This document shows, in pieces, positions 42,601-55,747 of a stretch of DNA of 64,000 nt (position 1 is the first letter of the stretch; every line of letters begins with the position of its first letter). A program made the translations under genes and the position numbers. The stretch comes from Planococcus citri (lineage: Eukaryota > Arthropoda > Insecta > Hemiptera > Pseudococcidae): NCBI RefSeq assembly GCF_950023065.1, contig NC_088679.1, positions 35,774,001-35,838,000 of the forward strand. Direction: 5' to 3'. The notes under the pieces were generated by a model. It was not told the DNA's origin, ran no database searches, and was given only the letters and a program-made list of their open reading frames with translations.

Positions 42601-44454
42601 CTTCCTCTATTTTTTATTTGAACGAAATTTTCAAACAATAAAGTCGATCGTGTTCGTCTCGTTTGTTTTAGTTTTCAAAGCAAGGTGGTGGAAAATTTTG
42701 ATCCGAAGCTAGTTGTCGTATTTTCTCCAAATTTCTAATTGACGAAATTTTATTACCAATTATTCCAAAAGTCGAGTCGAACTGAGGTAATTTCGTGATT
42801 TTTTCGTATCCGCGATAATAAAAAAAGTTAAGCTTGTTTGAATTTCGATTCGGTAATTAATGTTATTTTTATGATTCGAATTTACCGTAGGCGTTAAAGT
42901 TACCCTGAAGAGGGCACCTATAAATATTTTATTAAAGAGTAAGGACCTCGTCATTTGTAATTTACGATGTTCACGCTTTTGTGGTAACCTTGGAAAGTTA
43001 CCTGGCTTAATCATTTTAATGCGTTTGAATTTTTTTTCCGATGGGTTTTAACGAACTTTGCCATTATTTTTATGGAAGAGCCTTTCATTAGACAAGTATC
43101 ACTTTCGGAAATTCCGCGTTTATTTGAACCTTATTTCATCTACGTCGTATAGTTCCTGCGACGAAAATATGAAAACAAAAAAAAAGAGCTGGCAATTTTT
43201 TTACTACAAATTCTGAATTCCTATGCCAGAATTTTTTCAAATATACTTCTTTTGAAAAAAATACTCATTTCGCCAAGAAATGTTTGCCTGCTTGTATAAA
43301 GCCCTCCCTCTCCAAATCGGAAGCATCAAAAAAAGAAAAGAAAAGAGCCGGCGAAACTTTTTCAAAAAATTTTTATTTCGTTGTCTGAATTCTTATAAGT
43401 AGGTAACCCAGTTTTTAGGAAAGAAGAGAACCTTCCACGCTCCTCTAAAGAATGTTTTTTGAAATTATCTTCGTTTCATTTTTATAATTTTTTTTCAACT
43501 TGGGAGACTTTGGGTAAGAAGAGAAATGCCTACTGTTTGGGAGACCATGGACAGGTTTGTTCTTGAAGAGTACCTGGTATTTTGAACAATTCTGACAAAA
43601 ATTGAAAATTGTTTCATAAAAGTGAAGGAGGGCACCCTACACAGAAATTAAAATTATTTGAGAAATCCAAGTAGCAGGGCTTGCTTATAAAAGGAGCATT
43701 CTTGAAGAGTGAATTAATAATGTGAAAATGTTGTGTTTTTTTCTTAATTTTGGAAGGCTTTGTACAGAAGGAGAGGAGGCAGCATTCTTTGGGACCAAGG
43801 CAAAATTTTTTCCCCTTGAAACCCGGGATCATTTAAATAATAATTGTGATGCATAAATTTAAGAACTTTTAATACTTACCTAATTATTTTTTGTCGCATT
43901 TTTATGGACTTTCTTCTACTGAGCAGAGGGAGGCTTTTTGGCACTACTTAATTTTAGTAGAGGAGCTAAAATTTTCTTTGGATTTTTTTTTCTCTTAAAA
44001 ATCAACAACTTTAGAGTACCTACAGGACAAGAACAAAATGACAAAAAAATTGAAAGCATATAAAATATGTAAATGTCAAGAAGTTGAGCTTTCACTATGT
44101 GAAAGCTTGCACTGGAACGTTTCAAATTGTTATTACTAATTTGTAATGTTACGTATAAACATTTATTTTTAAAATCCTACAAAGAGATTACCTCCATGTT
44201 TAATCAACCTTGCATAATTCTTCAGAGTTTGGCAGTTTCGCAAAAAATTTGCATTCGCGTGTAAATTTTATGAAGCCCACCCGCAACCTCCTGAACGTTT
44301 AGGACGGTAGTTGGCGATGGTTAATCACTGCATAAACCACCGATCACCAAAGAAACTCGTAAAAAACACTGTTCGAAATTGAAAGACCCGATTTCATTTT
44401 TCATTCGAGTTGATAGGGAACGAAGAAGTCCCACGAGTGTATTTTTCGTATTAG
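39681..44454. other. AT-rich intronic stretch
   Basis: An AT dinucleotide run lies at about 41703-41726. No supportable coding sequence, RNA gene or transposon termini were found. Confidence 0.4.
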
Positions 44455-44505
44455 GCGTGTTAATAAAATTGCATACTCGGTTCGCCGTAAATACGATACC
44501 CTTTT
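44455..44505 (+). repeat. Dispersed ~45-bp repeat (copy 3)
   Basis: GTGTTAATAAAATTGCATAC followed by GGTTCGCCGTAAATACGA. It is nearly the same as the inverted copy at 9380-9432 and similar to 29081-29125. Confidence 0.55.
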
Positions 44506-45521
44506 CATAAACGATATATTGTGCTCACTTCTTCAATCAGAAAGTAGCTAGCTGATGAATTGTTTCCATAAATTTACATTTTTTGGATCGAAATCGTTTC
44601 GATCCCAATTGCAGGGAAAGTGGGACTCAGCTTGGGTATTTTTCAGTTTGAAGTTGAAATTTCACCTTTATAAATAGAAATTGCACCTTATACCTGGTGA
44701 AAAATCACTTATTCAAAAGCCCATGTGATTCTGATCATTTTTAGCAGTATTTTGAGAAACAAAATACGGTTTTGGAATCTACCAAAGTTGAAAAAAGCAA
44801 GGTTATTGGGAACGGTTTAATCGCGTTTAGATGTTTTTCCAGCTGATAGACTCCCCCCCCCCTTCGTCTCATATTTAAATGAAGTCTCATTTTACCATCC
44901 AATTGTATGTACCTTCCACAGGGGTAGAAAACTATACTAGAGTATGAAACTACTTTCAATATTCTATGTTATACCAGCTCAATTCAGTAGATGGTTTGAA
45001 TTGGAAAAATCAGGTGTGAGAAAAATTGTTGCCTTTTGCAAATTAATGGCAAAGTAGTATCGGTTAATTGCGGTTTAGAACAACGTGTTTATTATTTATG
45101 CCAATAGGAGGATTTACGAGTACCATTTTTCATGGCAAATTACTCAATTTACTGCTACACTGGTGCACTCTCACAACGATTGGAAATTGAAACGGGCATT
45201 TTTCATAATACCTACCTTCGTATATACGTACTATATATGTACCTACATACATATATCGCATGTGCATTTCTTTCTAAAAAGAATGTTTGATAGATTTGAA
45301 CTTGCATCTGGTATGCAGAATGTACCGTATTTTGTTCCCAATAAATTTCAATACCGTGAAAAGATATTCCACCTTTAATGGAACTAGAACCAATTTTCCT
45401 AATGAATTCTAAACCTTTGCTAAAGAATGGCGAAAGAGGTCGCATTTCTATTTTTCTATTCGCCTAGACCACTACCTGTTGAATTCTCTGTGTTATGTAG
45501 GTATTGTAAATGCCTTTGAGC

Positions 45522-45560
<39 letters not shown>

Positions 45561-47782
45561 AGCCGCTTGATGTTTTTATTAAGCTGTCAAATGGTCTACC
45601 GACAAAGCAACGAAACGACTGAATTGAAAAAAATGCGCTCTACGATTTAGGTACCTTTCATACTATAAAGACTATCTCAGATTCAAACACCAAGAGTCGA
45701 AAGGTTGGTTAACAGATTCGAAAAAACCATCGTTGGTAATTAAAAAGTCGTTTTTATTTTAGATGTTTACATTTAATGGCGCAAATATCTAGATATGTAT
45801 TAGTATATCGAAGGCTATTGGAAAACAAACCAACCATGAAGTCGAAAAGAAGAGTTCTTCATGCACATCGTACATACAAAAATACATTATTACGTATATT
45901 TCGAATGAGATAATGAACAAACGTACCTAATAGATATTACGGTACCGAGAAATTCATTGAGATTTTGTTGTTTTTTTTCTCCAGTTCTTTTTTATGCATT
46001 CGCCATTCGTGGGTAACATCCTGTTTTGAAAATCGCTTCTCTTATTCAGCTACCTGATCCGAAACCCTTTTTGTAATGTACTTGGATGTGTGATTTATCA
46101 AATCAAGTTCACTTAAGTAGTTTTTCTGGGTAGATAGATAATTTACTATTTTGAAGAAGTAAAAAGTGCAGATTTACAAAGATTCTATCTTGTTATGTAC
46201 GAAGCACGCGCTATTTTTGATTTTACCAGCTCAAAAGATTTTCTCAGTTGGAATTAATGAAAGTATGAGAGTATCTGTGTTATTGTTCAAGTAACCGTGA
46301 ATTACTCGTATTTTCTTTTTTCGTAGTACACGTAATATTTTGGTAGCATAATTTTCTATTATTGTGTGTCGGTGTTATTATTTCGCTTCAACGTGAACGA
46401 TTAATGAGTAAAAAGAATAGTGTTTACAATTTTGAAGGACACCCTTATAAAGCTCGGCTAAGTTTGTTAATTGATTAATTTTTTTAGCCGGGTTTTAATT
46501 TTCATATCACGACTCGCGAGTAAAATAAACGTTGTATTAGGATAAAAAGCACCGTGCGGCGCGCCGGTGAATATGACAAAATAATTATGCCGAGCAGTTT
46601 TACCATCGGATTAATTTTAACTAAGGCTTTATTCGACTCGACCAACAAAAAATCCACAATAACGAGCACTTTTTTTCACCTCGGTTTTGAATTTTTAAGC
46701 GAATTTTTTCTCCTCGGACTCGGTTGTAAAATGGTTACGTTTAAAATACGTACGTACCTACCTACATACTATAATACCGTTTTACAGGTTTTTTTCTCAT
46801 CGTGTTTTTGTTGCGAAAATTCATTTATACGGGTACCAAATGGTTTATTAAATCGAGCTATGTGAGTGATTCTTAATGGAGTGTACTTTTTTGTTATATC
46901 TTGAAATTTATAACTCTGTAGTAGTAGACGTTGCGTCGTAAATTGTATTGTTGCTGATTTTTACTTTGAAAGATGATTAGAGAGGAAAAGAAGTCGAATC
47001 TTTATGTTCGTTGCGAACGTCGATTCGCGTTTATTCGGGTTTATAATTAGGTTATCCGAGATGAGATAGCTATAAAGTAACCTAAATTTTTAAAAAGTGT
47101 TCTGTGTGAAGAAATTTTAGCGAAATATTGCTACGGTAGTAGGAGGTGTTCCTCATAATTCCACGTCGATGAAATCGACAATCCAGTCGTATATGGTATC
47201 AGACAAGACCGGATATTCCATTTTTTTGTTCTCCAATTTTTCCTTAAACTGACAATGAGCAGGTATTTATCTATCCACACATATTTTTATGTTGCTTGTA
47301 TCAAAATGGATTTTTTTTTTTGAGAAAAATGAGGCAATATGAATTGAATAAATTATTGATAGAAATTCCTCGTAAAAATATCTGACTTCATATTTCAAAA
47401 AGAATTGATCTTACCTACTAAAAAAAAAAAAGTTGTTTCAAAATTCCTTTAGGTTACTAAAATTAACCCACAGCTGCTTGTTTTTTTTGCATATTTTTTC
47501 GAAAACTAATTACTGTGTTACCCACATTTTTTTTATCAAGGTGTAAAATGTATGTACTTGAAATTATCTAGTCTAATTTATGAAAATATTTAGGTACAAA
47601 GGGAAGTAGATGTCCTCGACCGCAGAAATTAGCTCCCTCTGGATGGAGAAAAATCAAAAGAGCACCCAAAAATAGCTTCACCAAATAACCCAAATTTACG
47701 ATAGTGGAATTTTTTTTGACATTTTTTTATACTGGGCGTGTATAATTTCCAGGATTTTTACGCCCAGTTTCGAGGGGTTATT
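44506..47782. other. AT-rich intronic stretch with long poly-T
   Basis: A poly-T tract of about 30-35 bases lies at 45524-45556; a short C run lies near 44852. The frame at 46554-46865 is not domain-like. It may be the end of a retroposed sequence on the minus strand, but no body is recognisable. Confidence 0.4.
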
Positions 47783-48043
47783 CTAGATTTGGTTTGAAAG
47801 ATTGATTTCTTTGATGTATTTAAGAATGTTTTCCATCTGCTTGATATTGTCAGGAATTGTAGGGTTGACGTCTGAAATGTTTAAGGATTGACGTTTTGTT
47901 TTAAGGGAGGGACAATAGAATAGAAGGTGTTGAGTGGAGATTATTTCAGAATTACAGAATTGATAGGTGAGTTTAGGATTTGTTTTTCGATTTTGGTCGA
48001 TTTTTACTTTGAATCTGATCATTCCCAGTGAAAAAAAAATCAA
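47783..48043 (-). pseudogene. LINE ORF2 C-terminal fragment
   Basis: The minus-strand peptide of 86 residues contains FCNSEIISTQHLLFYCPSL and ends in ENILKYIKEINL. That is the usual C-terminal layout of Jockey/I-type LINE ORF2 (zinc-knuckle-like Cys/His, then a short Leu/Ile-rich helix). T runs at 47709-47728 on the + strand could be the A-rich tail of this minus-strand insertion. Only the 3' end survives, as is typical of 5'-truncated LINE copies. Confidence 0.65.
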
Positions 48044-51000
48044 AATACGATCAAATTGAAGTAGAAATCATGAGTTTTGTTTGTTCCCGATTTTCGGATT
48101 TTTCAGTGGGTTTCGAGTCTTCGTAGCATATTTTTAGGATTTTCCAGTTTTCAAAAAATCTCGTAGATGGGGATAAAATTAACTTAATCATCTACAACTC
48201 AGATTGAATATTCTCACTATCCCTTCGATGAGTACCTCTATACTGCCTAATTTAATTCAATTTTCTGATATTTATTTTCAATAATTAGAAGATTTGAAAA
48301 CTTTCTGGTAGTTTCAAAATGACTCGAAATTGCGCAGTCGTTTCAGATGATTGACCACTTTCATCTTTTAAAATGGGCAGTTGGATTGGTGATCGATGAA
48401 TTATTATTTATTATTAATTTTCAAAAATTTTAACTGAAAAGTTCTCTGTTTAGCTCAATTTCTAGTTGGAATTTACACGCAAAATATTATTTGAAAATGA
48501 AAAATTTTCAGGTAGGTGCCTCTTCAAACTAAAACGATGCATGTTTTCTCATTAAAAATGAATTCACCTACTTCGAAGAACGCTGGGCCACTTTCAGGCA
48601 AAGCGATAGAACTTCATCCCAAGGTAGGTAACCGAGTCGTACACAATCATATACCAAAATGTTTACAAATCTGAAAACTTTCCATTTTTTCTACTCCACC
48701 GTAAAATCTATATTTTTATCGTCGAGTATGCTTCACTTAAGTCCTCTCATTTTTACTTTCAAACATCACTACCGCATTCCTAGCGGGTTCAATTACTTAA
48801 AATTGAAGCGATTTGCGTGCAATCGGTTGGAAGTTCAAAGGAAGTATTTTCAATTTGATTTTCATTCTGCGTGAAAAAATAAAACGAATAGGAAATTGAT
48901 CAGCTCCAAGTTACAAAACAAAATATACAGGGTGTGTCGATACTTGTTCGGTGCCTTCCATCTTGTTATGCAGGAACCTGAAACACACTGGTGTAAGTTC
49001 GTCTGCTGGCTTTGAAATATAAAGAAGCAAAGTTATTCAATATAGAACTTTTCCTCTTCGTATACCTCTAATGTAAATACTTATACGATATTACGAATAA
49101 ATATATGAAATTGGAGAGAAATGCGATGTAGTAACTCGTTTTGTAGAAATTTTTATACATCTACTAGATGGATCAGGATGAGACGTAACCTTATTTTTTT
49201 CAGTAGGTAAACTAGAAAATTTTCTTTTTCGTAATCAATATTATATATTATACATATGTATAATATATTTTTGTAATTTTATGTTCAGGTTTGCAACCAA
49301 ATCAGACCATGCAACGGGAACTCTCCTCGTCCAGATAGGTACTTTGTCCAACAATAATTTGAAAAATAGAGCTCCAAAATATGTATTACCCTTCCACACT
49401 TTCTATGCAACAATTCTCTCTTCGCAGTCTGTTCAAAGAGGGTGAAGAAAAAATAATCTTCACAAATTGAATAAATAAAACTATTTTTTAGCCCTTTCAA
49501 ATAGATTTCATGGATTCAATTTTTCCTAGAAATTTTCCCCATAACATAAACACTTTTTTTTTAGAATATCCCATAAAATTGTCATTTGAATAAATTTGTA
49601 AAACATCCTGTATTTTTTGCAAAAACATCATCGTTTTATGAGAGGTGAATTTCGAATTCCCTTTTCCAATCAAAGAATAACATTTACGTATGAATGTATT
49701 TCTAATGCAACATTTCTAACAAATTCCCACTCAACACTTGTTGATCATCTTTTTCAATAAATGAACTCGAAAAAGAAAATATTCGCGGAGACAAAGAGGA
49801 TGAAACGTTGCTAGTCTACGTCGTCGCGATATTTACACGACAAAGCTTTTAACCGCTCGAACATGTTTAATAGAAAGTTGAATTTAGTCAAATCGCCATA
49901 AATGTAGTACCTACCTATACTATTTTCACGAAATAAATTTTATCGCAATTTGCATCGATATTGCGAAAAAAAATTTCAGAAATATGGAAGCAATATCGAG
50001 AGATGCATAATAGCTTTCATATTTTTACCTTATAAATTTGATTTTTGATGGTAAATTGCAATTTGACGTTCGTAGGAAATTACGATAGGTACGATAATAA
50101 TGTGGAAATTGGTTTTGTAATTTTACGTAAAAAGAATCGAGCTGAATAATGTTTCTGATTTCTATTTGCCAAATTTCATTCCAACTTAATCATATTTCAT
50201 GCCAATTTGTTGAAAATTTACAATTTATGTACGTTTAATTAAAACATGAAATTATTTAATCGTTTTTCGTTCATTTACAGTATTCACGTAGCTTTCAACT
50301 CGAAGAAAAGTTCATTGGTTTTTCCCCATTTTTTTTCCAGTTCAGTTTATTAAACTTGGGGCGTTGTTTTTTTTTCTCTATCGCAACAATATCTTCACAT
50401 TTTTGACATTTTTCGAGCGTCGGATTATTATAAAAGTATGCTCAGTTGTCTTGGTTCGTTAGTGTAAATTTTTCACAGAAAATTTACATCTCACGTCAGA
50501 GTTGCGATGGCTGGTATTCGGACATTGCTCTTATTTCTAAACGATACGACGAACACTTGACATTGAAATTGCAAATATCAAAAAAAATTACTTTGACTGT
50601 AACGAAAATTTCCATAATTTCGACCCCAGAGACGGTGTTTTTTTTTGGAAAATATGCTGATTCGGAAATCATTTCGAATTGTAAATCAAAAAATAAAGGT
50701 TCGATTTGAATGCTCGAGGCCAAAAAACGTGCTACCTGTGTAACTATTCGATATTCGTCATACGCTGGTAGGTATAAATACCTATGACAAGTTTACATAC
50801 TCGCTATAGGTATTTTATTCAAGAAGCGATTTAACAAATCGTATTGAAAGGAAGAAGAAAAAAAACTTTAATTTTTTTGTCAGCTCGAAATGTAAACCAA
50901 ATTGTAATATGGTGATCAGTATATACAAACGAACGACAAAGTAATGAAATTTTTTTCAGAATAAATATTCGAGTGGAAGCGAATTGTATACTTGATCGAA

Positions 51001-54000
51001 TACAGTGCCAACAATCTCAAGAATAATTGATTTTTTTCGCCGGGTGTTCGTTCGAAAGTCAATAAATTTAGCAATCGAAAAAATATTCCAAAAGTTTTCC
51101 AAATAAGATAAGATGTACTAATTCCAAACGTACTCGAAAAGTTCAATATGGCTTTTATGAAATTGAAAAATTATTGTTTTCTAAAAACGCGAATTCTTTA
51201 CGAAAATACTTCTAGTGTTTAAATATCAATTTACGAGGTAAATTGTATTGTTTTTGAATGATAAATCCTTCTTAAGTTTATAGCCATTTAAAAAGTTTAC
51301 CGCGTAGTATAGAAAGAGAAAAACCCGCTGAATTTTTCCAGATAGGAAAACAAAAAACAAGCAGAAAATTCGTTGTAAGTATCGCGGATGCTTTTCGATA
51401 TAAACATTTTAATAAGCGGAGATCGATACGTTGAAAAGTTTTGATTTCGTTATTTCGATACAGTCTTATTAGTGTCTAGAAGGTTTTCATGTGGTTCATT
51501 GAAGCGAACGGTCAATTTTACTCGGTTGAAAAAAAAGGTCGTGAGTCAACAGGGAGATTCGTTTGTAAAATACATTCTCATGGTTGAATTTCGTGCTGCG
51601 AAATTTTTTCTCATTGGGGTTTACTATGTCTTGTACACACATTCGATGAATATTTATTGCCAATCTGTGTGTTATTTTTTTTTTCAACACGATGGATTGA
51701 TTTTTTAGGTTTTGATGTTCTATAACGTACAGTTTCCTGATAAAGTTACGTTACTTGTACTTTATTATATGATGATTAACGTGTATTTATCTGCCAAGTT
51801 ACTTCGATACACAACTTATTAAAAAATAATAGGTACCTATAGGAAATGAAATTTTTAAAGCGCAAATTTTAATCATTTGAATATAAATGAGCAGAATCGG
51901 TTTACAAATCTAGGCTCCATGCCTTTGAAATAATTCGTTAAGTCGATGTTGTGATCTTTTAAGCTTTCAACCGAATGCCAAAAGTCAAAGTTTAACTTTA
52001 TCGCTAACATTTTCGTTATAATAGAGTTATAAAAGCAGGTATTCCGCGAGCTATCTTCCTTATGCCTAAATAGACTAAACATTTTCAAATCCTTAAATTA
52101 ATTAACTACGTAAACCGACGTAAATAAAGTTTACATCAGTTGAAATTCCATAAATTGAATGGCAGGCTCGTGATTTCCCACTTCGTGCTAACGTGGCCAT
52201 CAAAATTTCACCTCTGCTGATTTTCAAGTTGTTGGCGTACCTGCATATTTATTGCACGTGGCCATTTGACAAATGCGTAACTCATGCAAAGAGAGGAAGT
52301 GTGACTTGTGAGAAAAAATTCAAACTCCCTCCGAATTGAATTTCAATTTCATCCTAATCTGCGGAAAATCTCAAAAACGTGCGTTAAGACATTTTTAGGC
52401 TGTATTCATGTATATATTTTTTTGATAAGAATTGAGTACAGATTGTTCGTGCTTACATAGAAATTTATAAAGAATCAGTTTCTCGTTCTACCTACACGTT
52501 TGTGTGGGTGCATTACTGTATATTATTTTCATCATGTGATTTGTGCAGAAGAGAAAGGATTTTAACTTGCATGTATTTGTTTTTGAATTGAGCACAAACC
52601 TGAAAAAAATGCTTGCCTAATTGGAATGTCTCATTCAATTGTAAGTCATTTTTTGCAACCAAAAAAAAAACTCCAAAAACACACGTACCTAGTTTAAAAG
52701 TTTTTCCATAGAATGAATTTCCAAAAAAAATATTCCGTAAAAAAATTGATTAAAAAAAGTATAAACGTTTTTTTATGAAGCTATCAGAGCAAAAACAACA
52801 ACAAAAACCGGTATCTGGAAGCGAAAAATAATTTTGAATAATTGACTTATTTTCGTAAAAGAAGAAATGTCCGATATAAATGTGGAAAATTCAGCTATGG
52901 TAGGTATGTACTTTGAAATTTTCCATGTTATTAATTTGAATCTGTTATGTACCTACTTACTTAATATTTTGGGATTCGTCTTTTAGAACACTTAATGGAA
53001 ATAATCTCGAATACGAATTTAAAAAAAAGAAAGAAAAAGAAAGATCGCGATACAACCATTTCTTCTTACATTTAAAATCAATTCGAGAAGATATTGCCAA
53101 CCCAAACAAAACTTTATCTTCTTATTCGACCACTTTTTAAACCGAATTAAACTTAATTTCAGTAAACTACATAAATATTTTCCAGCTTAATCTATACGCG
53201 ACAGTCAGTGGAAACGAATGTTTTTCAATGCAAACCTCGTTTGCAGAAGAAAAAATGAACTCAAAAGAAAATATCATTCATTTAAGGTTCACGTACCTCT
53301 ACCTATTCGTGAAAAGAATCCGGTATTTGAAATGAAATTTCTGAACCAAGCTATCTTCGTAGATTTTCTACCTTTAAAAATTCTTTTGATGTGGAAAATT
53401 ATATCTTCGGTTCTAGATTGAAATTATTTTCAATTTGTAAATTTGAAAATAAGAGTACCTACCTATCTTGTTTTAGTTTCAGTTTTATGTTCTTTAAAGG
53501 GATTAGATAAACCTTGCGTGCTGTATAGATAAACCATTTGGCGAGGTGATTTTTAAAAATTCGTTTCCCATACCTAATTAGACTAAAATCGAAATTCATA
53601 TTTTTTTTTCAGATACAAAATTCAAAAAAATACTCAAGAATACACTTTTAGTGCAAAATTCTAGGCAGTGAATTTTATTTTCAAATTTTGACAAATCTTC
53701 AAAAATCCAATATATCCTATATTTTTTGGCGGGAGAGGGAGTGGGAGGATTTGTAATTGCATGATTATGTATTAACCCGTCGTGTGAGAGTTTAAATTAC
53801 CTACATCAAGTTAGTTAGGTTGAGTTTTTATATACCTACCTCTAAATTGACCCGACAGAAAAAGTGATTCGAACGACAGGGCTTTCGAATGACAAAATAG
53901 GGATTTCAAATATTGACGAAATAAATACATAAATGATTCCCCGTCAAAAAAATGTTTTCCAGAAAAACAACTCATTTTGTAATAAAAAATAAACATAAAT

Positions 54001-54009
54001 TTTACGAAT
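48044..54009. other. AT-rich intronic stretch
   Basis: No gene supportable. A perfect 26-bp AT palindrome lies at 49243-49268, centred on ACATATGT. CAGGGTGTGTCGATAC at 48931 resembles the ends of the 8895-10472 candidate, but I find no partner. Confidence 0.4.
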
Positions 54010-54500
54010 GAGAAGTCCTTCATTTAAAAAAAAAAAAAACTCCTTTTTCAAGTTGAATTCGAAAAAGTTTTGCTTTCCAAAAAAATATTGCTAAAAATTG
54101 TGAAAAATCTGTAGGTTTTTTCAGTTGTTAAAATTGTGAAAAGTTTGTTTTTTGGTTAAAATTTTCAAAAATTGTCAAAAAGTTTTTTTTTCCAGAATTA
54201 CCAAATAAATTTTGCATTTTACAAAACTGGCAAAAATCTTGCTTTTTTCCCAAAAATTGCCATAAGTTTTCTATTTTTAAGGGAATTTTCCTTTCATGTT
54301 TTTTTGTGAAATTCCCAAAAAAAACTATCCCGAATTGCTAAAAATTCTACTGTTTTTTCCTGTCTTTTTTCTAAAATTGTGAACAAGTTTCGCTTTTTTG
54401 GTCAACCACCAATAAGATTTTGCTTTTCATTGAAACTATCAAAAAATCTCGTTTTTTTTACCAAAATAACTGTCATTAAATCTTACTTTTCATTAAAACT
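54010..54500. repeat. Diverged tandem array, second copy of the AAAATTG / TTTTGCTTTT family
   Basis: Repeated AAAAATTG(T/C)...TTTTGCTTTT units with variable length, the same style as 1855-2210. Non-coding. Confidence 0.5.
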
Positions 54501-55092
54501 GCCCAAAAGTGCGTTTAAAAACTCTCTGGTGAAATATTTGATCCTCCAAATTACTCCCATATCTCTTCCTGTTGCCTAAAAAAGCAAAAAAAGCACTACT
54601 TTGTGCAGTAGATGAACTGTTTTTTTTTTGGTGTTTTTTTTACGTGATATTTATCAATTTTTGTACAAGTCACAACTATCCATCTCCTTTCTGTCGGCGA
54701 CATAAACAAGGGGCCAAAACAGATGAAATTGAAGATACTCAATTTTTACCACTATGGGAACCCTGAATCGGTTTTGTGGTTCGATCTCAAAAATGTGATG
54801 GTGGTTTAGAGATTGGGAAAAAGTCAGTAGATCCGCTTTCGTCAGTAGGTATATACTAAAAACATTTTATACCTTCTCGAAAATCAACTAGATAGGTGTT
54901 AAAATTTACTTTCAAAATCGAGCCTATTTCGTGGAATCAGCTGCGATCACTTTCGAACATGATCCAGAGTTTCTATGTCTGCTGGGGTGATTCCAGCGTG
55001 TTGGATGTCAGCTTTTACTGGAGTCTCTGGATCGACTCGAAGGTGGTCACAACTTGCAGCCGATTGAAGAAGGGCGCTTTTATTCTATCATT
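54501..55092. other. AT-rich intronic stretch
   Basis: Short frames only; nothing supportable. It ends at the left inverted repeat of the element at 55093. Confidence 0.4.
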
Positions 55093-55747
55093 GTGATCTG
55101 TCACGAGAAAACCAGGTTAGTGTCCAAAACGTAAATTTTACAGGACGGGCATTTGAAGTTTGAATCTATGTGTTCGGGGATCTATGATTCGTAGATCCGT
55201 GAAACTTGGACCACTTTTGGCCACAATGGGTGCCAACATAACCTGACATTTTTTTTTCAAAATCAGGGTTGCCAAAGGCCGATAATCGAAATTTCCTCAA
55301 ATCGATTTTTTCGTTTTTTGTCAATTTCACGTCAAAAATTTCGCGAAAACTACTAAGAATGTATTATTAATATAAAATAAAGTTATTTATTGAGTTTTTA
55401 AATTTTTTCAAAAATTTTGTTCAAGGTGAAAAGAGTTGATTTTTCCAGCTTAAGCCTCATTCAAATTTCAATAAAATGGCACTAATCCTCCAAATGTGGG
55501 TCGATTGCCCCAAAAATTTGCATATTGACTCCCCAGAACATACTTTTCAAGAATATCACAAAAAAAAAATTTTTCAAATTTTTTTGTAGTTGCTCTTTTT
55601 TTTAACCTTGAATTTAGGGTCAAAAGAATCGTTCGCGAACGTTTTAACCCCCACAGGCGGATTCTGCACACTGAGTAATACCAATATCCATAAAAAAAAA
55701 CAAATCGATTTTTTGGACACTAACCTGGTTTTCTCGTGACAGATCAC
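55093..55747. mobile_element. Non-autonomous TIR element (655 bp, 37-bp perfect TIRs)
   Basis: GTGATCTGTCACGAGAAAAC begins a 37-bp sequence (55093-55129) that is repeated exactly in inverted orientation at 55711-55747. CATT flanks both ends (55089-55092 and 55748-55751), consistent with a 4-bp target duplication. The interior is AT-rich with no transposase. I cannot assign a superfamily. Confidence 0.8.
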
